Of a DNA stretch of 64,000 nucleotides, positions 9,452 to 17,632 are shown in pieces (positions within the stretch are counted from its first letter, which is position 1; each line of letters starts with the position of its first letter). The notes under the pieces are model-generated. The model made no database searches. It saw only the letters and a program-made list of their open reading frames with translations, and was not told the origin of the DNA. Source of the stretch: Parvibaculum sp. (GTDB taxonomy: Bacteria; Pseudomonadota; Alphaproteobacteria; Parvibaculales; Parvibaculaceae). The stretch spans positions 248,001-312,000 of the forward strand of contig NZ_JAUSBV010000008.1 of assembly GCF_030651915.1 (NCBI RefSeq), in the 5' to 3' direction. The position numbers were made by a program, and so were the translations under genes.

Positions 9452-10557
9452 TTCGCCGGGTCGAGAATGTCTTTGAAGCCCGACGGCGCATGCGGGCCGA
9501 TGATCATCTGTTCGAGAATGCCGGCGCCCTCCCGCGTCGAACCGTCGGGCAGCGTCATCTCGGCCTTGACGAAGGCCTGGATGTGCAGATGCGGCGGCGC
9601 ATAATCCTTGATATCGGCAAGTCTGAATTCCTCATAGCCGAGCGCATTGTCGCCCTTGTGTGCGCCGTGGCTCCATTCCGGGTGCCCGTAACCGAGCCCC
9701 ATCATGTAGAAATTCCATTTGGCCGTGAGATCGATGCGGGTCTTGTCGCCCTTGCGGTTCTCGAAAAAGATCGACGCCGACTTCGCATGCCGCGACCCGG
9801 ACGCGAACTGCAACTCCGAACGCACTCGATCCATTTCCTCCGGCTTCGCGTCCCGACCAAGCGGGCATATGACGCCCGAAAGGTTCCACGGTTCGCCGTG
9901 TTCGTCGTCATTGACGTGGAACAGCGTGATGCGGTCCTCGAAATTGAGCGGCGCCCAGAGCCAGTAGAATTGGAACGGCATCGGCGGCACCATCGGCTGT
10001 GCGTCCTGCGCGCCGACCGGACGCACGCCCCAGGAACGGTCGCGCGTGCCGATAAAGGCGTCGCGCGTGACCTCGATGCGCGTGTCCTTGATCTCGATCC
10101 AGCCTTCCCAGTCGCCATTCTGCGTCATCCGCGTCAGATCCATCAGCAGGCGCGGCCCGTTGCGGCGCGTGAAGCGCGGCTCCTTCAGCGCCGGCGCGCG
10201 GCCATGAAACGTCAGATCGGCCGTGATGCCGTATTCATTGTCGGCGACGCGCACCCGCAGGCATTGCAGCGGCTCGACAACTTCGATGGAGATCGGCCCG
10301 ACATGCGTGTCCAAGCGCTCCATGTTGAGGAAGCGCGAGGCATGGATGTTGCGCTGTACGCCATCGACGATGACGCAGAACGAGGCGTCCATGATGTTGA
10401 GATGCGGATAGACGCCGAGCGCGGCGGCAAAAAACACTTCGCCCTCGCGCGTGTAACCGTTGAAGAAGTAGCGGTCGTAGAAATTGCGGTCGGTGCCCGA
10501 AAAGGCGATGGGCTCCGGTGTTTGATGAATCGGAAAATCGTCCGCCTTGGTGAGCAT
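9448..10557 (-). CDS. Conserved protein of the CrtC/hydroxyneurosporene-synthase-like lipocalin type (DUF7064/7065-like)
   Basis: Repeated beta-rich motifs (FNGYTREGEVFFAAALGVYPHLNIMDASF; RDRSWGVRPVG); 4-bp overlap with the phosphotransferase gene. Confidence 0.72.
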   Translation of the reverse strand: MLTKADDFPIHQTPEPIAFSGTDRNFYDRYFFNGYTREGEVFFAAALGVYPHLNIMDASFCVIVDGVQRNIHASRFLNMERLDTHVGPISIEVVEPLQCLRVRVADNEYGITADLTFHGRAPALKEPRFTRRNGPRLLMDLTRMTQNGDWEGWIEIKDTRIEVTRDAFIGTRDRSWGVRPVGAQDAQPMVPPMPFQFYWLWAPLNFEDRITLFHVNDDEHGEPWNLSGVICPLGRDAKPEEMDRVRSELQFASGSRHAKSASIFFENRKGDKTRIDLTAKWNFYMMGLGYGHPEWSHGAHKGDNALGYEEFRLADIKDYAPPHLHIQAFVKAEMTLPDGSTREGAGILEQMIIGPHAPSGFKDILDPAK

Positions 10558-10731
10558 CGCGCTGGCCTCCCTCGCCGCCCGGCTTCAATGGCCGAGCTTC
10601 GTTCTTGATTGCTTTGCCAGCCAGAATGAACGCCCACTCGGCGGGGGTCAACTTGACAGGAAACCATCGCCGCCATGACGCAACGGAAGCGCAGCCGCCG
10701 GCCAGCGCTATCCGTCAGCAAACGGCGGCGA

Positions 10732-10923
10732 TCAGATCACGATCATCTCGAAATCGGTCTTCGGCGTCCCGCATAGCGGGCAAACCCAATCGTCGGGGAT
10801 TTCGGCCCACCGCGTCCCCGGGGGCAATCCTTCGCCCGGCAAGCCCTCGGCTTCGTCATAGATGAAGCCGCAGGTTACGCACTGCCATGTTTTGTAAGCG
10901 CCGCTCGCGTCCTTGCCGACCAT
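10732..10923 (-). CDS. Rubredoxin
   Basis: CVTCGFIYDEAEG...PDDWVCPLCGTPKTDFE; two CxxC motifs. Confidence 0.97.
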   Translation of the reverse strand: MVGKDASGAYKTWQCVTCGFIYDEAEGLPGEGLPPGTRWAEIPDDWVCPLCGTPKTDFEMIVI

Positions 10924-10950
10924 AGCCCCCCCTTTTTACCCGTCGCTCCG

Positions 10951-12222
10951 TCAGTGCATCCGGTAACGGATGGGCACCGATTTCGGACCGCAGACGAAAT
11001 TTGCCTCCATCAGCTTCGGCATACCCGACAATTCCAGCGATTCAAGGCGTGGCAGAAGTTCGTCCCAGAGAATGCGCATCTCCATTCGCGCCAGATGCTG
11101 GCCGAGGCAGACATGCGCACCGTAGCCGAAGGCGACATGCTTGTTGGGCGACCGGTCCACCTTGAAAGAGAACGGATCGGCAAACACATCCTCGTCGCGA
11201 TTGCCCGACGGATAGGACAGCATCATCCAGTCGCCCTTGGCGATCCTGGTTCCGCGCAGTTCGGCATCGGCGGTGGCGCTGCGCATAAAATGCTTCACCG
11301 GCGTCACCCAGCGAATCGACTCTTCCAGATAGCTCGGGATGAGACCGGGATCCTTCTTGAGCATGACGAACTGATCGGGATTTTCTGCCAGCGCCCACAA
11401 ACCGCCCGAGGTGGTGTTCGATGTCGTGTCGTGGCCGGCGGTCGCCGCGATGATGTAGTAGGACATCGCCTCAAGATGACCGAGCGGCTTCTCCTGGATC
11501 GTACCATTGGCAATGACGCTGGCGAGATCGTCGCGCGGGCAGGCGCGGCGGTCTTCAGTCATGGCGTTGAAGTATTCGATGAACTCACCGACGGTGGCTC
11601 CGATCTGTGCCAGTGCGGCATCGGCATCCTTGATCTCGACGCCACTCCGGTTGAGGTCCGGATCGGCGCTGCCGAACAGCTCCTGCGTCAATTTGAGCAT
11701 GCGCGGTTCATCGGCCTCCGGCACGCCGAGCACTTCCATGATCACATGCAACGGATAGAGAAAAGCGACGTCGCGTGCGAAATCGCACTGGCCGCCCATA
11801 TCGGCCATGCGGTCGATGAAGCCCTTGGCGATCTCGCGGATGCGCGCCTCAAGCCGCTTCAGGTTCTGCGGCATGAACCAGGATTGTGTCAGCCGCCGGT
11901 AGTTCATGTGATCGGGGTTGTCCATCTGCACCAGCGAGCGCACCAGATGCGGCGAACCGCCCATCAGCTCGCGCACCTTCTGGTCGACATCGATCGGCGT
12001 CAGCGTGGTTGCGCGGTCGCCATTGTGGAAGAGCTCGTTCTGCCGTTCGACCTCCAGAATGTCGGCATGCTTCGTGACGACCCAAAAGGGATCGAAATTC
12101 TCCGGCTGCGCCTGTGCCAGCGGCATCTCGCGCCGCAGAAAGGCAAACGCATCGTCGACGCGTTTGCCGTCCGCATAGGCTTTCGGATCGATAATGGTCT
12201 GCGCGATATCCTGGGGGATCAT
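10951..12222 (-). CDS. Cytochrome P450
   Basis: AGHDTTSNTTSG I-helix, EESIRW ExxR, haem loop AFGYGAHVCLGQHLAR. Start at MIPQDIAQ (12222) preferred. Confidence 0.95.
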   Translation of the reverse strand: MIPQDIAQTIIDPKAYADGKRVDDAFAFLRREMPLAQAQPENFDPFWVVTKHADILEVERQNELFHNGDRATTLTPIDVDQKVRELMGGSPHLVRSLVQMDNPDHMNYRRLTQSWFMPQNLKRLEARIREIAKGFIDRMADMGGQCDFARDVAFLYPLHVIMEVLGVPEADEPRMLKLTQELFGSADPDLNRSGVEIKDADAALAQIGATVGEFIEYFNAMTEDRRACPRDDLASVIANGTIQEKPLGHLEAMSYYIIAATAGHDTTSNTTSGGLWALAENPDQFVMLKKDPGLIPSYLEESIRWVTPVKHFMRSATADAELRGTRIAKGDWMMLSYPSGNRDEDVFADPFSFKVDRSPNKHVAFGYGAHVCLGQHLARMEMRILWDELLPRLESLELSGMPKLMEANFVCGPKSVPIRYRMH

Positions 12223-12251
12223 GTTTGTGTTTCCTGTCGAACTTCCTAAAT

Positions 12252-12268
12252 CCATAGCGATGCTATGG
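12252..12268. promoter_or_regulatory. Inverted repeat CCATAGC-gat-GCTATGG 30 bp upstream of the P450 start
   Basis: Perfect 7-bp arms, 3-bp spacer, flanked by aaat/attt. Confidence 0.45.
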
Positions 12269-12531
12269 CTATTTGGTGCGGCAATCAAAGGAGCAAGTGA
12301 TCGCGCAATGTCCGACTTGCGCAACGTTATAAACTCAGGTTCTGCCGCTTGCTCGCGGTTCCGGTACCGATAGCCGCCACCGGTCTACGCAAACCCGAGA
12401 TAAACCGGATGCATCCCGAGGATACCGCGACGTAATTCGATTGCGCATGCCTTGCATTCACCGTTCAATTCACACGCCGGCGGGATTGTGACCGGCAGTC
12501 ATTCGACGTCGCGCGAAGAGAGGGTCTGGCC

Positions 12532-13500
12532 ATGAAAATATTCGTCACAGGCGCGTCGGGATTTGTCGGCGGCGCGGCAGCCCGGCAGCTTTCTGGAGAT
12601 CACGAGGTTCTGGCGCTGTCGCGCTCGGAAAAATCCGATGCCATCATCAAGGCACTGGGTGCGGCACCCGTTCGCGGCGACCTGAAAAGCATCGACGCGG
12701 CGATGCTACGCGGCGTCGATGCCGTGGTGCATTGCGCGGCCAAGGTCGAGACCTGGGGCCCGATGAAGGAATTCATCGACATCAACGTGACGGGCACCGA
12801 GCGGCTGCTGAAGGCGGCGCGCGATGCAGGCGCCAAACGCTTCGTTCACATCGGCACCGAGGCGGCACTTTTTTACGGGCAGGCGATGAACGACCTCGAT
12901 GAGACGGCGCCATTGGCCTTCACCTCGCCGCTGCCCTACCCGCGCAGCAAGGCGCTGGCCGAACGCGCGGTGCGCGCGGCCAATGACGACGGTTTCACGA
13001 CCATTGTGCTGCGCCCTCGCTTCATCTGGGGACCTGGCGACCAGACATTGCTGCCCGCCTTGCAGGCGATGGTCAAAGCCGGCCGCTTCACCTGGATCGA
13101 CAAGGGACGTGCACTCACCGACACGGTGCATGTCGACAATGTGGTGCATGCGATCCGCCTCGCGCTGACACAAGGCAAAGGCGGCGAGGCCTATTTCATC
13201 ACCGATGGCGGCGAGCCGATCTCGTTCCGCGACATGATGACGAAAATGGCGGCCACCATCGATTTGAAGCTGCCCGACAAGAACATGCCGGGCTGGCTCG
13301 CACGCGGCGCCGCAAAGCTTCTCGACCTCATCTGGCGCCTGACGCTGCGCCGGACGCCACCGCCCATCGACCCGCATACGGCGGCGCTGCTGTCGCGTAA
13401 TTGCACGCTGAAAATCGACAAGGCGCGGCGCGATCTCGGCTATGAGCCGGTCATTGCGCGCGAGGCCGGCATCGCGGCGCTGATGCAGGCCGGACGTTGA
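12532..13500 (+). CDS. NAD-dependent epimerase/dehydratase, 3-beta-hydroxysteroid dehydrogenase-like SDR
   Basis: VTGASGFVGGAAARQL, YPRSKALAERAV, LRPRFIWGPGD. Confidence 0.9.
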   Translation: MKIFVTGASGFVGGAAARQLSGDHEVLALSRSEKSDAIIKALGAAPVRGDLKSIDAAMLRGVDAVVHCAAKVETWGPMKEFIDINVTGTERLLKAARDAGAKRFVHIGTEAALFYGQAMNDLDETAPLAFTSPLPYPRSKALAERAVRAANDDGFTTIVLRPRFIWGPGDQTLLPALQAMVKAGRFTWIDKGRALTDTVHVDNVVHAIRLALTQGKGGEAYFITDGGEPISFRDMMTKMAATIDLKLPDKNMPGWLARGAAKLLDLIWRLTLRRTPPPIDPHTAALLSRNCTLKIDKARRDLGYEPVIAREAGIAALMQAGR

Positions 13501-13568
13501 CGCCGCATTGCGCGCGGGCCTGATTTGCCCGATGCTTCGGCGGCAGGCATATGGCGGAGGAAAATCAC

Positions 13569-13946
13569 ATGCGGCTCTGGTTGGCCATCGGCGCGCTGAG
13601 CGGGCTCGTTTCGGTGGCGCTTGGCGCCTTCGCGGCGCATGGGCTGCAAGCGCGTGTCGGCCCGGCGGAACTGGCCGCCTTTGAAACCGGCGCGCGCTAC
13701 CAGATGTATCATGCACTGGCGCTGTTCGCTGTCGCCTGGGCTGCGGCGCAAGGCGGCGGCACCTTCGCGCAGGCGGCCGGCTGGGCCTTCCTCATCGGCA
13801 CGATCCTCTTTTCCGGCTCGCTCTACTATCTCGGCCTTACCGGCAGCCGCATGCTGGTACTGGTGACGCCGATTGGCGGCATTGGCTTTCTGGCCGGCTG
13901 GCTCGCGCTTGCCCTCTCGGCCTGGACCATGAAGAGCGGAGCCTGA
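13569..13946 (+). CDS. DUF423 family membrane protein
   Basis: LGAFAAHGLQ, FETGARYQMYHALALFAVA, FSGSLYYLGLTG, TPIGGIGFLAGW. Confidence 0.93.
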   Translation: MRLWLAIGALSGLVSVALGAFAAHGLQARVGPAELAAFETGARYQMYHALALFAVAWAAAQGGGTFAQAAGWAFLIGTILFSGSLYYLGLTGSRMLVLVTPIGGIGFLAGWLALALSAWTMKSGA

Positions 13947-13964
13947 GCCGCCACCTCTTGTAAT

Positions 13965-13986
13965 AAAATAGACTGCAGTCTATTTT
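13965..13986. promoter_or_regulatory. 22-bp perfect palindrome AAAATAGACTGCAGTCTATTTT, candidate TetR-type operator
   Basis: Self-complementary over 22 bp; 37 bp before the ATG at 14023. Confidence 0.7.
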
Positions 13987-14022
13987 CCTGCCGGGGCCGA
14001 GGGTCGAGGCGGAGGCGAGAGC

Positions 14023-15519
14023 ATGGGTGAACGGATTCTGGTGGTTGGCGGCGGCATCGCCGGTCTGTCGACCGTGCTGGCGCTGGCCCGCGCGGGCCGC
14101 GAAGTAACGATCCTCGAACGCGACCCGCCCCCGCCCGAGACCTCGGCCGACGAAGCCTTCGATCATTGGGAGCGCAAGGGCGTCGGCCATCTGCGTCACA
14201 GCCATGCATTCCTGGCACGACTGCACATGCTGATCCGCGACAATTATCCCGAGTTGATGAAAGATCTGCTGGCGGCCGGCTGCCGCGAGCTCGTCTTCGC
14301 CGACAATCTCTCTCACGCAATGCGCGCGCGCTACGTTCCGGCGCCGGGCGACAAGGACATGACGATCCTGACCAGCCGCCGTACGACGCTGGAACTGGTG
14401 ATGCGCCGCTATGCGGCACGCCAGCCCGGCATCCGCTTTGAGACCGGCGCGCTGGTGCGCGGTCTTCTGACCGACCGCGAAGACGGCAAGCTTCGCGTCA
14501 CCGGCGTCACGGTGGAGCAAAACGGCGCGCGGCGCGACTGGCCAGCCGATATCGTGATCGATGCTGCCGGAAAGAACAGTCAGGCCATCGACTGGCTCAA
14601 CGAGGCAGGCGCCGGCATCCCGGAAGAAAACGAGCGCGCGGGAATCCTCTATTTCACGCGACACTACCGGCTGCGGGACGGCGTTACGGAGCCCGAACGC
14701 GGCAAGGTACCCGGCGCAGGCGATCTCGGTTTTATCAAATATGGCGTGTTCCCCGCCGACAATGGCTGCTTCTCGATCACGCTGGCGGTGCCGGAGATCG
14801 AGATCGAAATACGCAAGGCCGTCGTGCGCCCCGAAATCTTCGACGGCATCTGTGCACAATTGCCGGGTATCGCCCGCTGGACCTCGCCCGAGACATCGCG
14901 ATCCGTCAGCCGCGTCTTCGGCATGGGCGAACTGATCAGCCGCTGGCGGCATCTGGCCGTGAAGGACGAGCCGCGTGTGCTCGGCTTTTTCCCGATCGGC
15001 GACAGTGTTATCCGCACCAATCCACTCTATGGACGCGGCTGCTCTTTCGCTGCCATCGCCGCCGAGGCGTTGCGCGATGCACTCGACCTGCCGGAAGCTG
15101 CCACGCGCGCCGTCTACTACCACAAGCGCCTCGCCGTCGATCTGCGTCAGTACTATGACGACATGGTCAAGCAGGATCTGTCAGCTATCAAGCGGGCGCG
15201 CAATGCGATCGATCCTGACTACAAACCGGGACTGAAGGCGCGGCTTATCAAGAGTTTTGCCGAAGACGCGATCACACCGGCGCTGCGCGGCGACGTCGAA
15301 TTGTTGCGCACTTTCATGCGCGCCTTTCATATGGTTGATCGTCCGAACCTGTGGCTGCGCGATCCGCGCAATATCGCCAAGATTCTGTTCACCTGGGCGC
15401 GCGGCAAGAAGCGCAATGCCGCGTATTATCCACCGAAACTCGGGCCCGATCGCGGCGAAATGCTGACGTCACTCGGACTGTCGCCAACCGCCGACGCGGA
15501 ACGGCTGAAGGCCGCATAG
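14023..15519 (+). CDS. FAD-dependent oxidoreductase/monooxygenase (group A-like)
   Basis: GGGIAGLSTVLALARAGREVTILERD Rossmann motif; FFPIGDSVIRTNPLYGRGCSFAAIAAEAL FAD-binding motif. Confidence 0.88.
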   Translation: MGERILVVGGGIAGLSTVLALARAGREVTILERDPPPPETSADEAFDHWERKGVGHLRHSHAFLARLHMLIRDNYPELMKDLLAAGCRELVFADNLSHAMRARYVPAPGDKDMTILTSRRTTLELVMRRYAARQPGIRFETGALVRGLLTDREDGKLRVTGVTVEQNGARRDWPADIVIDAAGKNSQAIDWLNEAGAGIPEENERAGILYFTRHYRLRDGVTEPERGKVPGAGDLGFIKYGVFPADNGCFSITLAVPEIEIEIRKAVVRPEIFDGICAQLPGIARWTSPETSRSVSRVFGMGELISRWRHLAVKDEPRVLGFFPIGDSVIRTNPLYGRGCSFAAIAAEALRDALDLPEAATRAVYYHKRLAVDLRQYYDDMVKQDLSAIKRARNAIDPDYKPGLKARLIKSFAEDAITPALRGDVELLRTFMRAFHMVDRPNLWLRDPRNIAKILFTWARGKKRNAAYYPPKLGPDRGEMLTSLGLSPTADAERLKAA

Positions 15520-15557
15520 AAATCAAGCTTCCCTCCAAGCAGGAAAGAAACAGGGCG

Positions 15558-16529
15558 ATGAAATTTCCCGAGCCGCACTATGTCGAGACAAACGGCATCC
15601 GGATGGCCGTTTATGAGCAAGGCCCGAAAGACGGCGTGCCCATCGTGATGTGCCACGGGTTTCCGGAACTTGGCTACTCATGGCGTCATCAGCTTCCAGC
15701 CGTCGCGGGCGCGGGCTTCCGTGCCCTCGCGCCGGACCAGCGCGGCTACGGCAATACCGGCGGCCCGAAGGGGTCGGACGCAGTGCCGCTCTACGACATC
15801 GCCCATCTGACGGACGATCTGGCGGGGATGCTTGACGCTCTCGGCATCGACAAGGCCGTCTTCGCCGGACACGACTGGGGTGGCATGGTCACCTGGCAGA
15901 TGGCGCTGCGCCACCCGGACCGCGTCGCCGGCGTCATCGGCGTCAACACGCCCTTCATTCCGCGCGGTCCCATCGACCCGATCGCCGGAATGCGAATGGT
16001 TTTCGGCGAAGACATGTACATCGTCTATTTCCAGAAATTTGGCGTCGCGGAAAAGATTTTCGATACCGATGTCGCTCGCTCGATGCGCTTCTGGTACCGC
16101 AAGAGCGCGATGAAGCTCGCCGACTTCGATGCCCTGCCCGCCGACCAGAAGAACCTGTCGTTCCTGAAGTCCTTCGACGCCGACGAAAGCACCTGGCTCG
16201 GTACGCAGTTACTCAACAAGGAAGAGCTCGACTACTACACCCGGGCCTTCAAGAAGTCGGGCTTCGAAGGCGGCATCAACTGGTACCGCAACTTCACGCG
16301 CAACTGGCAACTGACCGAAGGTCAGACCGAAAAGATCGACGTTCCCTGCCTGATGATTTCGGCCGCCGACGACATCGTGCTCCGCCCCGAACTGACGGCC
16401 GGCATGGAGAACTACATCCCCGATCTCGAAAAGCACGTAATCGCCGATTGCGGCCACTGGACTCAATCGGAGAAGCCGGACGAGTTGAACCGGCTGATGG
16501 TCGATTGGCTGAAGCGTCGTTTCAGCTGA
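15558..16529 (+). CDS. Alpha/beta hydrolase, epoxide hydrolase-like
   Basis: CHGFPELGYSWRHQLPAVAGAGFRALAPDQRGYG; nucleophile motif GHDWGGMVTWQMA; C-terminal DCGHWTQSEKPDELNR. Confidence 0.92.
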   Translation: MKFPEPHYVETNGIRMAVYEQGPKDGVPIVMCHGFPELGYSWRHQLPAVAGAGFRALAPDQRGYGNTGGPKGSDAVPLYDIAHLTDDLAGMLDALGIDKAVFAGHDWGGMVTWQMALRHPDRVAGVIGVNTPFIPRGPIDPIAGMRMVFGEDMYIVYFQKFGVAEKIFDTDVARSMRFWYRKSAMKLADFDALPADQKNLSFLKSFDADESTWLGTQLLNKEELDYYTRAFKKSGFEGGINWYRNFTRNWQLTEGQTEKIDVPCLMISAADDIVLRPELTAGMENYIPDLEKHVIADCGHWTQSEKPDELNRLMVDWLKRRFS

Positions 16530-16575
16530 ATCTCGCACGGATGTGACTTGCCGCCTGCCCCGAAAATGGCCAGAA

Positions 16576-16599
16576 TGACCAAATTGTAACAATCGGTCA
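16576..16599. promoter_or_regulatory. Imperfect palindrome TGACC-aa-ATTGT-a-ACAAT-c-GGTCA, candidate regulator operator
   Basis: Two nested inverted half-sites upstream of the 16624 gene. Confidence 0.5.
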
Positions 16600-16623
16600 G
16601 TCCGGCCTCGGGGGAGGACAGGC

Positions 16624-17001
16624 ATGGAATGGATGGAGCGTATCCTCGCCGATCCCGCCTTGCCGCACGCCTTTCTCGGCTGGCTGATCTTGGTCAATTC
16701 ACTGGCGGTGTTCTTTTTCTTCCGGCATTGCGCGGCGCGGGCGATTCTGGCCGCCTGGCTGGCCAATCTTCTGCTCCTCGACATGGTGCGCGCCAACGGC
16801 GTGACGTCTCTGAGCCATATGCTGCTCTGGACGCCGCTGCTCGCCTGGCTAGTCTGGCGCAATCCGGCGTTCGACTTGCGCTCACCCCTCGGACTGTGGC
16901 TGGTCGTGGTCTTCGCCTCGGACCTCGTGGCTATCTCCGTCGGTTATGTCTCGCTCTTTCAAGAGAATACGAACGGACCGCCAATACTCGCGGGCCTGTG
17001 A
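16624..17001 (+). CDS. Small hypothetical membrane protein
   Basis: 125 aa, three to four hydrophobic segments, purine-rich RBS (gggggagg) upstream. Confidence 0.65.
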   Translation: MEWMERILADPALPHAFLGWLILVNSLAVFFFFRHCAARAILAAWLANLLLLDMVRANGVTSLSHMLLWTPLLAWLVWRNPAFDLRSPLGLWLVVVFASDLVAISVGYVSLFQENTNGPPILAGL

Positions 17002-17045
17002 AAGCCTGCTAGACTGTGAGTTCGGCTTTCAGATCCGGCACCTGC

Positions 17046-17456
17046 ATGACATTTGCCCGCGACCGTGCTGCCCTGCTGTTTGCAAACGAAACCTTCTATC
17101 GCGCCTTTGCAGGCCGCGACATGACGCTGATGGGCGCGCTCTGGGCCGATGTCGAACAGGTGACGTGCCTGCATCCGGGCTGGCCACCCGTCGAGGGGCG
17201 CGATGCAGTGCTGCAAAGCTGGCATGCGATCCTGACCGGACCGGCAAGCCCCAACATCGAGTGCTTGCGGGCACGCGCCAGCCTTCACGGCGACACGGGC
17301 ATCGTCATCTGCTACGAGCGCATCGGCCCGGACTACCTGCTGGCGACCAACATCTTCATTCGCAGCGGCGAGGGCTGGCTGATCGTCCATCACCAGTCGG
17401 GCACGGCGCCGGACCCCGACGAAGAGACCGCGACGCCCCGGCAACGCCTGAACTGA
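17046..17456 (+). CDS. SnoaL/NTF2-like nuclear transport factor 2 family protein
   Basis: NETFYRAFAGRDMTLMGALWADVEQVTCLHPGWPPVEGRDAVLQSW...GWLIVHHQSG. Confidence 0.87.
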   Translation: MTFARDRAALLFANETFYRAFAGRDMTLMGALWADVEQVTCLHPGWPPVEGRDAVLQSWHAILTGPASPNIECLRARASLHGDTGIVICYERIGPDYLLATNIFIRSGEGWLIVHHQSGTAPDPDEETATPRQRLN

Positions 17457-17632
17457 TGCTTGAATTGGGGCCCGGAATACCCCTCGCTTACATTTTTGTT
17501 AGCGGGTTGTTGCCTTGCCCCTATGCCGTTATGATCCGCCGCGCTTTAATGCGGCGCAGTATGGGGTATACCCCCTCCGGCCATCCGGACGCCGCCTTCG
17601 GCGCGCATCAAATAGAGACCGAGGAAATCTGT

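Noticed and set aside
10954-12249. 431-aa plus-strand ORF
   Set aside because: Antisense of the P450; the P450 frame carries the full motif set.
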